The position numbers were made by a program, and so were the translations under genes. The notes below the pieces were generated by a model. It had not been told where the DNA came from, did not search any database, and worked only from the letters and a program-made list of their open reading frames with translations. A stretch of 64,000 bases of DNA from Candidatus Nitrotoga sp. MKT (GTDB taxonomy: Bacteria; Pseudomonadota; Gammaproteobacteria; Burkholderiales; Gallionellaceae). Positions 28,433 through 38,451 of the stretch are shown piece by piece (position 1 is the stretch's first letter; each line of letters opens with the position of its first letter). Where the stretch lies: positions 124,001-188,000 of the forward strand of contig QFXH01000001.1 of the NCBI GenBank assembly GCA_003402345.1. Direction: 5' to 3'.

Positions 28433-28672
28433 ATGTTCAATTCAAAATTCTTCGATGAAATTTCCACCAAGGTAAGCAAAGCAGTGGCTAATAGCCCGGC
28501 AAAAGATGTTGAGAAAAATGCCCGTGCCTTGCTGGCGCAAGGTTTTACCAAATTGGATCTGGTGACACGCGAAGAGTTCGATGTACAAACCCAACTGTTA
28601 TCACACACAATCGACAAATTGACGGCACTGGAAGCTCGGGTCGCCGCCCTTGAAGCACAACGTAACCCTTAA
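28433..28672 (+). CDS. ubiK: Ubiquinone biosynthesis accessory factor UbiK (YqiC/BMFP family)
   Basis: The 79-residue protein matches the short membrane-fusogenic/UbiK family: MFNSKFFDEISTKVSKAV at the start, then FTKLDLVTREEFDVQTQLL and a C-terminal coiled coil (about 45-76). UbiK assists aerobic ubiquinone synthesis with UbiJ. The ATG at 28433 has GGAGA at about six bases; an upstream frame extension lacks family support. The comM stop-start spacing (three bases to the next ATG) suggests cotranscription with comM. Confidence 0.9.
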   Translation: MFNSKFFDEISTKVSKAVANSPAKDVEKNARALLAQGFTKLDLVTREEFDVQTQLLSHTIDKLTALEARVAALEAQRNP

Positions 28673-28675
28673 TAA

Positions 28676-30172
28676 ATGAGCCTCGCGGTTTTATATAGCC
28701 GCGCCCTCTCCGGCATGGATGCCGCACTGGTCACGGTCGAGGTACATCTCGCCAACGGCCTGCCCAGTTTTACCATTGTCGGCCTGCCTGAAACCGAAGT
28801 AAAAGAAAGCAAAGATCGCGTCCGTGCGGCCTTGCTGACTTGCCAATTTGAATTTCCCAGCCGCCGCATCACGGTTAATCTCGCACCTGCCGACCTGCCC
28901 AAGGAAAGCGGACGTTTCGATTTACCCATCGCGTTAGGCATCCTCGCCGCATCTGGACAGATACCCTCAAACCGCCTTGCCGAATATGAGTTTGCCGGTG
29001 AACTGGCGCTTACCGGCGAGCTACGGCCAATACGCGGCGCGCTTGCAATGACTTATCACGCAGCCTCCAACGGGCGGGCATTTATTCTTCCGGAAATAAA
29101 TGTAGTCGAAGCGGCGCTGGTAGAAGATGCAGCAGTATATCCAGCACAATCCTTATTGCAGGTGGCAGCACATTTATCTGGTCGCGCTACACTCACCCGT
29201 CAAGTCGCCAGTGCACAGCCTGCTATGCCGGACTATCCAGACATGCGCGAAGTAAAAGGGCAAGGTCAGGCCAAACGCGCGCTGGAGATTGCCGCAGCTG
29301 GTGGTCATAGCGTGCTGATGAGCGGCCCGCCCGGCACCGGAAAATCGATGCTGGCGGCGCGTTTCCCAGGCATCCTGCCGCAAATGACTGAAGCTGAAGC
29401 ATTGGAAAGCGCAGCCATGCAATCGTTAGGTGGCATGTTTGATGTAAGCCACTGGAAAATGAGACCGTACCGATCACCGCATCACACTGCATCAGCTGTA
29501 GCTATGGTCGGCGGCGGCAGCAATCCGCGTCCCGGTGAAATCTCTATCGCAATGCACGGCGTACTGTTTCTTGATGAATTGCCGGAATTTGAGCGCCATG
29601 TACTGGAAGTGCTACGTGAGCCATTGGAGAGTGGAAGAATCACCATTTCTCGCGCTGCGCGCCGTGCCGATTTCCGCGCACAATTTCAGTTACTTGCTGC
29701 AATGAACCCTTGCCCATGCGGCTTTCTTGGCCATTACAACGGCAAGTGCCGTTGCACACCCGATCAAATTACACGCTATCGCGGTAAAATTTCTGGTCCG
29801 CTGTTAGATCGCATAGACATTCAGATCGAAGTTCCCGCAGTACCACAGGAAACCTTGCTCAAGCAGGCTGATGGAGAAACAAATAGTGATATTCAAGCGC
29901 GTGTGAACGTAGCGCGGCAACGTGCATTAATCCGCCAGAACAAACCCAATGCACAACTCACGGTAAGCGAGATTGACGCTCTTTGCGCGCCCAATGCACA
30001 AGGCGCCGCACTGTTGCAGCAAGCCATTAATCGCCTGAATTTATCTGCTCGCGCTTATCACCGCATACTCAAAGTGGCGCGCACTGTTGCCGATCTGGCA
30101 GGCAGCGAAAACATCCTTGCTTCGCACATCGCCGAGGCTGTTCAGTATCGCAGGATGGGCAGACAAGGATAA
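28676..30172 (+). CDS. comM: YifB/ComM-family Mg-chelatase-like AAA+ ATPase
   Basis: The 498-residue protein has an N-terminal Lon-protease-like domain (VEVHLANGLPSFTIVGLPET), a AAA+ core with Walker A in GPPGTGKSMLAARFPG and Walker B in GVLFLDELPEFER, a cysteine pair segment NPCPCGFLGH and a C-terminal Mg-chelatase domain (LSARAYHRILKVARTVADL). ComM is a hexameric helicase that aids branch migration during natural transformation. It starts three bases after ubiK. Confidence 0.94.
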   Translation: MSLAVLYSRALSGMDAALVTVEVHLANGLPSFTIVGLPETEVKESKDRVRAALLTCQFEFPSRRITVNLAPADLPKESGRFDLPIALGILAASGQIPSNRLAEYEFAGELALTGELRPIRGALAMTYHAASNGRAFILPEINVVEAALVEDAAVYPAQSLLQVAAHLSGRATLTRQVASAQPAMPDYPDMREVKGQGQAKRALEIAAAGGHSVLMSGPPGTGKSMLAARFPGILPQMTEAEALESAAMQSLGGMFDVSHWKMRPYRSPHHTASAVAMVGGGSNPRPGEISIAMHGVLFLDELPEFERHVLEVLREPLESGRITISRAARRADFRAQFQLLAAMNPCPCGFLGHYNGKCRCTPDQITRYRGKISGPLLDRIDIQIEVPAVPQETLLKQADGETNSDIQARVNVARQRALIRQNKPNAQLTVSEIDALCAPNAQGAALLQQAINRLNLSARAYHRILKVARTVADLAGSENILASHIAEAVQYRRMGRQG

Positions 30173-30394
30173 TTGGGAACAGTAGCTCTATACCTCAAAC
30201 TTCATTTTGCCAGTAGTAAGTATCATCAAATGGAGTCCGCAATGAATTTTTCATAGTGCAATTCTGACACATGATTCTACGCAAAAATCCTTCCGCAAAA
30301 TCATGTTTGCTTGACACAGTTTCTGTACAATTCATACCATCGCAGTTTTTATGTTATTTTCATCGTTTTCTTATTGCATCATTGGGGGTTTGTT

Positions 30395-31363
30395 GTGTCG
30401 TTTGAATCTATAAAACAATCTCTTGTCTCAGATATGTCCGTTGTAGACAGAATTATACGTACCCGTCTACATTCAGATGTAGCACTGGTCAATCAGATGA
30501 GTGAGTACATCATCAATAATGGCGGCAAACGGCTGCGCCCGGCGTTGGTGGTGTTATCCGCCAAGGCATTAGGTTACACCGGCGAATATCATCACAACCT
30601 GGCGGCAGTAGTGGAGTTCATTCATACCGCCACATTGCTGCACGACGACGTGGTAGATGAATCAGAGCTACGCCGTGGGCAAGCAACTGCCAGCGCCTTA
30701 TTTGGTAATGCAGCGAGTGTACTGGTTGGCGATTTTTTATATTCGCGGGCTTTTCAAATGATGGTGGAAGTAAATGACATGCGCGTGATGCAAACGTTGG
30801 CTGACGCTACTAACACTATTGCAGAAGGTGAAGTATTGCAATTGCTGAGCTGCCATGACGCAAGTGTGGATGCAAACAGTTATTTGCGCGTGATCTATTG
30901 CAAAACAGCCAAGCTATTCGAAGCAGCGATGCGTCTGGGCGCTATCCTGGCACAGGTTGACAGTGCCAGCGAAGAAGCCGTGGCACAGTATGGCATGCAC
31001 TTGGGAACAGCATTCCAATTGGTGGACGATACTCTGGATTATTCTGGTGACGAACAAGCTACTGGCAAAAACTTAGGTGACGATTTATCTGAAGGCAAGC
31101 CTACATTACCGCTTATTTATGCCATGCAGCATGGCAATGCCAGTCAGGCCGCAACGGTGAAACTGGCCATTGAGCAAGGCAACATTGAAGATTTTGCCGA
31201 AGTATTGCATGTGATCAAACAAACCGGTGCCTTGGAATATACCCGGCAACAGGCACAAAAAGAATCAGATGCGGCATGTGCGGCGCTGTCTATTTTACCC
31301 GATACGGCTTACAAGCAATCGCTATTGCAATTAGCTGATTTTGCCGCTAAACGGCAATTTTGA
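30395..31363 (+). CDS. ispB: Octaprenyl-diphosphate synthase-like polyprenyl synthase
   Basis: IspB makes the long isoprenoid tail of ubiquinone. The 322-residue product shows the first aspartate-rich motif LLHDDVVDES, the second FQLVDDTLDYSGD, the GGKRLRPALV segment and GKPTLPLIYA. The start is a GTG (VSFESIKQ) with GGGGG about seven bases upstream. An open frame runs 84 bases further up, but that part is hydrophobic, lies over a TTGACA promoter-like box and lacks family similarity, so it was not used. Confidence 0.94.
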   Translation: MSFESIKQSLVSDMSVVDRIIRTRLHSDVALVNQMSEYIINNGGKRLRPALVVLSAKALGYTGEYHHNLAAVVEFIHTATLLHDDVVDESELRRGQATASALFGNAASVLVGDFLYSRAFQMMVEVNDMRVMQTLADATNTIAEGEVLQLLSCHDASVDANSYLRVIYCKTAKLFEAAMRLGAILAQVDSASEEAVAQYGMHLGTAFQLVDDTLDYSGDEQATGKNLGDDLSEGKPTLPLIYAMQHGNASQAATVKLAIEQGNIEDFAEVLHVIKQTGALEYTRQQAQKESDAACAALSILPDTAYKQSLLQLADFAAKRQF

Positions 31364-31826
31364 CTAAGCCAACCCTGGATAAACCATCCTGAATGATTCA
31401 AACAGAATCCCGCTGCTTCCATCCCATCCTTCCTTAAAATAGATACCGAACTATTTAACATTTCCCCTATCGCAATTCTGCAACTGACAGCTCCCAAAAA
31501 AATTTAATAAAATCGCAAGAACCTCTTGCCAACTGCAAAATTAGCACCATGAACTGTCTACACAATGAGATTTTTCACAATCGTCACATAAATTTATAAA
31601 ACAGTCAGGATGAATTACAGTGGAAATAAGCTGTTAATCGCAGCTTAACCCGCTTATTACATAACCTACAATGAGCTCCATTCAATGACAGACTATGTTT
31701 TATAACGTTTTATGACGCTTGTCGATTTAAATTTTCTCCGGCACGCTAACACAAACATTCTCCCGATTCCGACAAGGGAAGCCGTGAGAAAGGAAAATTT
31801 CATCTACTTAATTTTTAATTAAAATT
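31364..31826. other. Intergenic region between ispB and the diguanylate cyclase gene
   Basis: This 463-bp AT-rich stretch has no gene and no tRNA that I can see. It contains a small stem (TAAGCTG at 31627-31633 with CAGCTTA at 31641-31647), and it should include the promoter of the next gene, but no standard boxes stand out. Confidence 0.4.
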
Positions 31827-33521
31827 ATGATTAATGACTCCAATTCTTCCGAAATCGCGCGAAAAACCTTGAGCACTTTGGCCGCACGCAAAATCACGCC
31901 AACGCCAGACAACTATACGCGCGTATATCAAGAAATTAGCGGCAAACCCAAAGCCACTAACACAGACTCAACTTCGGCATTAAATCTGCAGCCTCCTCCA
32001 GAGTCAACCGACGATAAATTGAAACTGCCGTGGCCAAATCTGATCCGTGACTTGCTCACACAAATGGAAACTTCGCACAAGGGAATCACTATCACACGCA
32101 AGAAGCAGAGCGTGGGGACCGTACTGAACAAATTCAATAATGATTCCAGCGTTCTATTTTCAAAGTTACAGGGATTAATATTTTCTTGGGGAAATGCAAC
32201 AACCCCCGAGCCTGTTGATGAAATTATTCCGGCAAAACTTGAATTAGAAACAGCAAAAAATAATACCTCCCCTTCCACGACAAACATTACTGGCATTCCT
32301 GACAAGATTATTGATACCACAATAGATATTAAGCTAGTAGAGCAACTGCGCGAGTTACTGGCGCAATCTATTGAAAGCACTCACAGCAAAGAATCCGACC
32401 TGATGAGTGAAATTCAGCAATTGGCGCAAGAAACACGCGCCACCAACGATTATGGTCAAGCCATTAAGCTAAATAAGCAATTACGCAAACTCTGGATCAA
32501 GCTGGAATTGCGCAGCAACGACAGTTTCAACATTCAGGAAGGATTGATGCGTCTGTTTCGCCTCTTGGTGGAAAATGTCAGCGAACTGGTGACCGAAGAT
32601 AAATGGTTGCACGACCAGATTCATAATCTGCAGGAAATCATCGAGCGCCCAATCAGTAAGCAATCAATTGCCAGTGCGGAACGCAACCTACGCAGCACGA
32701 TCATTAAGCAAAGCTTGTTGAGACAAAACATGGTTGATGCCAAGACCACACTTAAAAGCCTGATGACGACCTTCATCGATCGCCTGAGCGAAATGACTGA
32801 CAGTACGGGGGCATATCACACAAAAATTGAAGGCTATAGCCTGAAAATCGGGCAGGCAGATAATCTTACTGAATTAAACCAGATCCTAAGCGATATTATG
32901 CAAGACACGCGCATCATTCAGGCTAGCTCCATGCGTTCACACGAAGAGCTGGTCAGCACAAAAAAACAGGCACATATTGCCGAAGAACGTGTCAAGCAAC
33001 TGGAACAGGAACTGGAACAAGTAAGCGAATTAGTACGCGAAGACCAACTTACCGGAGCACTGAACCGGCGCGGGCTTGATGATGTACTGGATCGTGAAAT
33101 AAAACGCGCTGACCGCCAGCAGACGCCCATTAGTATTGCACTGCTCGACGTTGATAATTTCAAACAACTTAACGACTCTTTAGGCCATCAAACCGGTGAC
33201 CAAGCACTCGTGCATTTAATCCAGGTCATTAAAAATGCCCTGCGCCCGACCGATGAAGTGGCCCGTTATGGTGGGGAAGAATTTCTGATTATCTTAATAG
33301 ATACCAGCTTGGAAGAAGCGATGACAACCTTAACCCGCCTACAACGCGAACTCACCAAAAATCTTTTCCTGTATAACAACGAACGACAGCTGATTACCTT
33401 TAGTGCCGGGGTTGCGCTACATGTTAACGGCGAAGATCCTGAATCAACAATCGGACGTGCGGACAGTGCCATGTACAAAGCAAAACGGGCTGGTAAAAAC
33501 CGGGTATTTGCGGCCGATTAA
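31827..33521 (+). CDS. Diguanylate cyclase (GGDEF) with a helical N-terminal region
   Basis: The 564-residue soluble protein has an unassigned, charged, largely helical N-terminal region (about 1-395, with a coiled coil near 375-405) and a C-terminal GGDEF domain (about 405-564). The active-site loop is GGEEF (482-486), a fully active variant, and an RxxD feedback-inhibition site (RPTD, 473-476) precedes it. DQLTGALNRRGL and DVDNFKQLNDSLGH are also present. It should make c-di-GMP. It lies next to the flagellar genes, so motility control through the PilZ protein at 41.1 kb is plausible. Confidence 0.93.
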   Translation: MINDSNSSEIARKTLSTLAARKITPTPDNYTRVYQEISGKPKATNTDSTSALNLQPPPESTDDKLKLPWPNLIRDLLTQMETSHKGITITRKKQSVGTVLNKFNNDSSVLFSKLQGLIFSWGNATTPEPVDEIIPAKLELETAKNNTSPSTTNITGIPDKIIDTTIDIKLVEQLRELLAQSIESTHSKESDLMSEIQQLAQETRATNDYGQAIKLNKQLRKLWIKLELRSNDSFNIQEGLMRLFRLLVENVSELVTEDKWLHDQIHNLQEIIERPISKQSIASAERNLRSTIIKQSLLRQNMVDAKTTLKSLMTTFIDRLSEMTDSTGAYHTKIEGYSLKIGQADNLTELNQILSDIMQDTRIIQASSMRSHEELVSTKKQAHIAEERVKQLEQELEQVSELVREDQLTGALNRRGLDDVLDREIKRADRQQTPISIALLDVDNFKQLNDSLGHQTGDQALVHLIQVIKNALRPTDEVARYGGEEFLIILIDTSLEEAMTTLTRLQRELTKNLFLYNNERQLITFSAGVALHVNGEDPESTIGRADSAMYKAKRAGKNRVFAAD

Positions 33522-33687
33522 CAGAAAAATGTAACCCACGTTTACAAATGCGTACTTATTGATAGAAATCCATCATCAAGTAATACGTTCCACCCCCATG
33601 AAGGCCTGAATTATTGACTTCGCGGGGGAACCAAAGCTAGTAATTATTAAATGCATTCTATGTTTCAAACAAAAATCAAGTGTGTAC

Positions 33688-33714
33688 TAAAGTTTTTTCC
33701 CCTCTTTCCGTTAA
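33688..33714 (+). promoter_or_regulatory. Sigma-28 (FliA) promoter for flagellin gene
   Basis: TAAAGTTT is followed by 11 bases and TCCGTTAA, against the FliA consensus TAAAGTTT-N11-GCCGATAA: the -35 box is perfect and the -10 box matches at six of eight positions. It lies about 95 bases before the fliC start. Confidence 0.82.
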
Positions 33715-33809
33715 CTGGACTAACTACGGTTGATTAGCCTGACCAAATGAGGCAAACCAAAGTAAACGGCGATCATGCCGTAAAAAAAACCAGTTAAAGG
33801 AGAATTAAT

Positions 33810-35963
33810 ATGCCTGCAGTTATAAACACCAACGTTGCATCCCTAAATGCACAACGCAACCTGAACTCTTCTCAAAGTGCGCTGCAAACCTCTTTGCAAC
33901 GTTTATCATCTGGCTTGCGCATCAACAGCGCCAAAGATGATGCGGCTGGTCTGGCGATTACTGAACGGATGACATCACAAATTCGTGGTCTCAATCAAGC
34001 TTCGCGTAATGCCAACGATGGCGTTTCTTTGGCGCAAACTGCTGAAGGTGGATTAGCTGAGGTTGGCAACAACCTGCAACGTATCCGCGAACTGGCCATT
34101 CAATCAGCCAATTCGACTAACTCCGCATCTGACCGTACTTCACTCAATGCTGAAGTTACCCAATTACTCGCAGAAATACAGCGTGTGTCGACCACTTCCC
34201 AATTTAACGGCCAGAATATACTTGATGGCACGTTTACTGCCGCCCAGTTCCAAGTCGGCGCGAACGCCAATCAAACTATTACTGCCAGCACAGGTAACGC
34301 CCAAACATCTGCACTGGGTTCTTACCAAGTCGCCAGCAACAGTATTTCGGCGGTTAGCGGCACTGCACTTACAGCCGGTCAGTTAACATTCAACGGCATT
34401 GATGTGGGTAGCTCAACCTCTGGCTCAGCCGAAGCAATTGCCGCCGCCATTAACGGTGCATCTAATAAAACCGGTGTATCCGCTTCAGCCTCTACTGTAG
34501 TAACTAGCTCGGTCTCCAATCCGTTACTACGCAATCAATCATTGCAATCCGGTGATTTGGTCATCAATGGCGTAAGCGTGGGTGCAGTTGCAGGCTCCAG
34601 CAACGTTGCGACACAAGGCAGTAACGTTGCTGCCGCAATCAATGCTGTATCTAACCAAACTGGCGTCACGGCAACAGCCAACGGCGGTACTGGCGCACTG
34701 ACATTAACATCAAGCACTGGCAAAACCATCGACATTACCACCAATGCGGCCGTAACTGCTGACGGTGCTACCCGCGTGGAAAATGCCACCGGCCTGGAAT
34801 TAGCAGGTGCCACGAAATCCTTCGGCAATAGTGTTATCACCGTTGCCGCAGGCGCCCGCCAAGTAGTCACCAATACTTCAACTAACACAGCCAATACCTC
34901 TGACACATTAACTGTAGCTGGTGTTACTTTCACTTATAGCGCAGGTGCCAACAGTGCTACCAATATCCAAATAGACAACACTAGTGCTGCTAACCAAGGA
35001 GCCAATGTCAGAGCTGCACTCGCCTTGAACAGCACGGTAACAAACGCATTCACTATTACAGGTGCGACAACTGACGCGATTCTGACCGCAAAAACCAATG
35101 TATTATCAACTGGGTCTGCAGACGGCTTAGCTTCAGCAACAGCAACTGCCAATGCCAGTTCATGGGCATCAACTGCAGCAGGTGCAGGGGTTGCGATCGG
35201 CGACACCTTGAAAATCGGTGGCCTTACTTACGAATTCACACGGCATGATGCGACCACCGTGGCTACCGCAGGTAATATCCAGGTAAAACTGGGTACGGGA
35301 GGTGCTAATGCAGCCGCTGACGATATTCTGACAGCCACCAACCTTGCTGCGGCCGTCTCCGCCCAGCAGGCTGCGGGCAATGGCACTGTAGGGTTTACAT
35401 CCAGAACCGCTGGTGCAGTTACCGTGACCAATACTCTATACGGTACCGCTGGTGTCGTGGCAGCACCAACGGAACCGGTAACCCTCGGTACTGTTGGTGC
35501 AGTGTCCAGCGTTGACACGGCGGGTGTTAGCGGAGTCTATGCCGCTAGCAGCACCAAAGGAACGTTAAGTCTTAACTCTGCCAACACGTTCAGCATTGGC
35601 GGAACATCTCCCGCTGCTGCCGGCTTGAGTGCCGCCAATGTTGGTCTAACTGCAATTAACACAGTGGATATTTCAACGCTTGAGGGTGCAAATAATGCAA
35701 TCTCGCTGATTGACGGTGCGCTAAGTCAGGTCAGCACGATACGTGGCAGTATGGGTGCCTTGCAGAACCGCTTTGCAAGCGTGGTGTCCAGTTTGTCTGC
35801 ATCGTCAGAAAATCTCTCTGCTGCACGTAGCCGGATTTTAGATGCGGACTTTGCGGCAGAAACTGCACAGCTGACCCGTAATCAAATCTTGCAACAAGCA
35901 GGTACGGCTATGCTGGCGCAAGCAAACCAGTTGCCTAACACTGTGTTATCCCTATTGAGGTAA
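33810..35963 (+). CDS. fliC: Flagellin
   Basis: The 717-residue protein has the conserved flagellin ends: MPAVINTNVASLNAQRNLN to about residue 170, and from about 625 the region ending LTRNQILQQAGTAMLAQANQ LPNTVLSLLR. The middle is far longer than in the roughly 500-residue classic flagellin and is rich in Ala, Thr, Ser, Val and Asn. It contains hook-IN-type segments such as LVINGVSVGAVAG and LTFNGIDVGSSTSG. The ATG has AAAGGAG. It is secreted by the flagellar exporter and is monocistronic, with its own sigma-28 promoter and a terminator. Confidence 0.96.
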   Translation: MPAVINTNVASLNAQRNLNSSQSALQTSLQRLSSGLRINSAKDDAAGLAITERMTSQIRGLNQASRNANDGVSLAQTAEGGLAEVGNNLQRIRELAIQSANSTNSASDRTSLNAEVTQLLAEIQRVSTTSQFNGQNILDGTFTAAQFQVGANANQTITASTGNAQTSALGSYQVASNSISAVSGTALTAGQLTFNGIDVGSSTSGSAEAIAAAINGASNKTGVSASASTVVTSSVSNPLLRNQSLQSGDLVINGVSVGAVAGSSNVATQGSNVAAAINAVSNQTGVTATANGGTGALTLTSSTGKTIDITTNAAVTADGATRVENATGLELAGATKSFGNSVITVAAGARQVVTNTSTNTANTSDTLTVAGVTFTYSAGANSATNIQIDNTSAANQGANVRAALALNSTVTNAFTITGATTDAILTAKTNVLSTGSADGLASATATANASSWASTAAGAGVAIGDTLKIGGLTYEFTRHDATTVATAGNIQVKLGTGGANAAADDILTATNLAAAVSAQQAAGNGTVGFTSRTAGAVTVTNTLYGTAGVVAAPTEPVTLGTVGAVSSVDTAGVSGVYAASSTKGTLSLNSANTFSIGGTSPAAAGLSAANVGLTAINTVDISTLEGANNAISLIDGALSQVSTIRGSMGALQNRFASVVSSLSASSENLSAARSRILDADFAAETAQLTRNQILQQAGTAMLAQANQLPNTVLSLLR

Positions 35964-35980
35964 TGCGTTAGGTGAATAAT

Positions 35981-36009
35981 CCCGGCCGAAATAATTCGGC
36001 TGGGTTTTT
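35981..36009 (+). terminator. Intrinsic terminator after fliC
   Basis: CCCGGCCGAA pairs with TTCGGCTGGG across an ATAA loop (ten pairs, one wobble) and is followed by five T bases. It lies 18 bases after the fliC stop and 21 bases before flaG. Confidence 0.9.
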
Positions 36010-36029
36010 GATATTAAAGGAGAGGCAAC

Positions 36030-36440
36030 ATGCTTATCCAAAGCACTAGTAACTTAGTTCAGGCTTTACCAGTTAACAAAATTTCAAGCAACGGACTTGC
36101 CGACGATGGCAAGCCTATTGCCGTTCCTTCTTCATCTTCTAATAGTCCAGTCCAATCTGGCGCGTCTCTTGAACTACCTCAAGTCGCAGTGGCTCAGGTT
36201 GCCGAACAACAAACTTCTTCTCAATTACAAAATGCTACAGACAACGTCAACAAGGTGTTGAAGCAATCAAATAAAAGTTTAGAGTTTAGTGTCGACACTG
36301 GCACCAAAAAATCAATAGTTAAGCTGATAGACACCGATACTGGGGATTTGATTCGTCAATATCCCACGGAAGAAATGTTGGCTATTTCTAACGCAATAGA
36401 CCAGTTTCAGCAGGGCGTATTACTGAAACAAAAGGCCTGA
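36030..36440 (+). CDS. flaG: FlaG family protein
   Basis: The 136-residue product has a low-complexity N-terminal half and a conserved C-terminal FlaG domain (about 70-136), with SLEFSVDTGTKKSIVKLID and TGDLIRQYPTEEMLAISNAI. FlaG affects filament length in several bacteria. It begins 67 bases after fliC, downstream of the terminator, with AAGGAGAGG before the ATG, and precedes fliD by 13 bases. Confidence 0.9.
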   Translation: MLIQSTSNLVQALPVNKISSNGLADDGKPIAVPSSSSNSPVQSGASLELPQVAVAQVAEQQTSSQLQNATDNVNKVLKQSNKSLEFSVDTGTKKSIVKLIDTDTGDLIRQYPTEEMLAISNAIDQFQQGVLLKQKA

Positions 36441-36453
36441 GGAGACAAAAATC

Positions 36454-38436
36454 ATGGCAACCGCAGCCACATCATCAACCAATCTAGATATTAATAGCAT
36501 TGTAAATCAATTGATGACGGTCGAGCGGCAACCTATCAACAAACTCAACGTCACGGAAGCAAGCTTTCAAACCAAGCTTTCTGCCTACGGTAGCATAAAA
36601 GGGGCAGTAGCCAGCTTTCAAACTGCAATGCAGAATTTGGGCAGCGCGATCAAATTTACCAAACTTGATGCTATTCCTTCTGATGACACCATTTTGTCTG
36701 CTACGGCCAGTAGTATCGCGGTAGCGGGCACATATTCTTTAGAAGTGACCAGCCTAGCTCAGGCGCAAAAACTTGTCGCCGCTGGGCAATCCAGTAGCAC
36801 TACTGCCATCGGCGATGGAACTCCGACTACGGTCACTTTCGATTTTGGCACCATTAACGGCGGAACGCTGGATCCGATAACCAAAAAATATACTGGCGTT
36901 ACGTCGTTTGGCTCAAATGGCAATGGTACCAAGAGCATCACCATAGACAGCAGCAATAATTCTCTGCAAGGCATTCGCGATGCCATCAACGCTGCCAAGA
37001 TTGGAGTAACGGCTACCATCATCAATGACGGTAGCGCTTCGCCCTATCGCCTTGCGTTATCATCGGACAATAATGGCGTGAGCAATAGCCTGAAGATTTC
37101 CGTAAGCGGCGATACAAGCGTGACTAACCTGCTGGCGCACGATCCAGCGGCTACGCAAAATTTGTCCGAGAATGTCACCGCGACAAATGCCAACTTCAAG
37201 GTTAATGGCGTATCGGTCAGCAAGACCTCAAACTCTGCCACTGATGTGATACAGGGAGTTACGCTCAATCTGAAAAAAATCACCACAACATCGACAACTG
37301 TGACCGTGGCTCATGATAATGCCTCTGTAAGTAACTCGGTCGCTAGCTTTGTAAAAGCTTACAACGAACTTGCTAAAACACTCAAAGATATTTCTGCTTA
37401 CAATCCCGCAACCAAACAAGCGGCAATTTTGCAGGGCGATAGCACTGTACGTTCACTACAATCACAGTTACGAAACGCGCTTGGATCACCAGTCGTAGGG
37501 GCTTCCGGTGCGCTGACCACACTGTCTCAGATAGGAATTTCTTTCCAAAAAGATGGCTCTCTCGGACTGGACACCACCAAGCTCAATAACGCAATTACCA
37601 ATAATGTTAGCGACATTGCCAGTTTGTTTGCCACTGTCGGCAAGGGAACGGATAGTTTAATTACCTTTAACTCTGCAACCAGTAACACCAAGGCCGGAAG
37701 CTATGCAGTGAATGTTACCCAAATTGCCACTCAAGGCAATATCGTAGGGAATAGTGCGGCCAATACCACTATCACAGATACCAATAAAGCATTGGATGTA
37801 ACCGTCAATGGAGTTGGCGCTTCAATAACTTTGAATGCGGGAGTTTATACAGCTCAAACTTTGGCTGCCGAATTGCAAGCTAAAATCAATGGCGCAAGCT
37901 CATTTAGCAATGCGGGCATTACGGTTGCAGTTACGCAAAATAGCGGTGTGCTATCAGTAACCTCTTCCAGCTATGGCTCCAAATCCAGTGTCGCTATCGG
38001 CGGGGCTGGTGTTATTGACTTGCTCGGCGCGGCTCCCACGCAAACCGCCGGTGTTGACGTTGCGGGATCTATCGGCGGTGGGACTAGTATTGGCTCCGGC
38101 CAGGTTTTAAGCAATGCACAAGGCTTGAATATCACCATCAACGGCGGGGCATTAGGCGACCGTGGTAACGTAACTTATTCAAATGGCTATGCATTTTCAC
38201 TCGATGCATGGACAAGTACAGTATTGACAGCCGATGGCGCGCTCGCCAGTCGTACCGGCGGCATTAACAATTCCATCAAGGATCTAGGAAATCGCCGAGC
38301 TGCAATTGAAACTCGCTTAGTCGGTATCGAGAGACGATACCGCGCCCAATTTTCCGCGCTGGATAGCATGCTGAGCAGCATGAATCAAACCAGCAATTAT
38401 TTAACCCAACAACTCGCACAACTCGCCAAACTATAA
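36454..38436 (+). CDS. fliD: Flagellar filament cap protein FliD
   Basis: FliD caps the growing filament and helps flagellin fold. The 660-residue product has the N-terminal domain with LDINSIVNQLMTVERQPINK, the FliD_C domain (about 235-640) including a hook-IN segment, and a C-terminal coiled coil ending NQTSNYLTQQLAQLAKL. It is longer than the E. coli protein (468 residues), like many beta-proteobacterial versions. GGAGA lies before the ATG. It forms a flaG-fliD-fliS-fliT cluster. Confidence 0.95.
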   Translation: MATAATSSTNLDINSIVNQLMTVERQPINKLNVTEASFQTKLSAYGSIKGAVASFQTAMQNLGSAIKFTKLDAIPSDDTILSATASSIAVAGTYSLEVTSLAQAQKLVAAGQSSSTTAIGDGTPTTVTFDFGTINGGTLDPITKKYTGVTSFGSNGNGTKSITIDSSNNSLQGIRDAINAAKIGVTATIINDGSASPYRLALSSDNNGVSNSLKISVSGDTSVTNLLAHDPAATQNLSENVTATNANFKVNGVSVSKTSNSATDVIQGVTLNLKKITTTSTTVTVAHDNASVSNSVASFVKAYNELAKTLKDISAYNPATKQAAILQGDSTVRSLQSQLRNALGSPVVGASGALTTLSQIGISFQKDGSLGLDTTKLNNAITNNVSDIASLFATVGKGTDSLITFNSATSNTKAGSYAVNVTQIATQGNIVGNSAANTTITDTNKALDVTVNGVGASITLNAGVYTAQTLAAELQAKINGASSFSNAGITVAVTQNSGVLSVTSSSYGSKSSVAIGGAGVIDLLGAAPTQTAGVDVAGSIGGGTSIGSGQVLSNAQGLNITINGGALGDRGNVTYSNGYAFSLDAWTSTVLTADGALASRTGGINNSIKDLGNRRAAIETRLVGIERRYRAQFSALDSMLSSMNQTSNYLTQQLAQLAKL

Positions 38437-38451
38437 CTTAGGGGAATTACC

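Noticed and set aside
30311-30394. Longer ispB start
   Set aside because: The added 28 residues are hydrophobic, overlap a promoter-like TTGACA and have no family support.
31364-31826. tRNA or small RNA gene in the ispB downstream gap
   Set aside because: No cloverleaf or T-arm consensus found; only a weak 7-bp stem.
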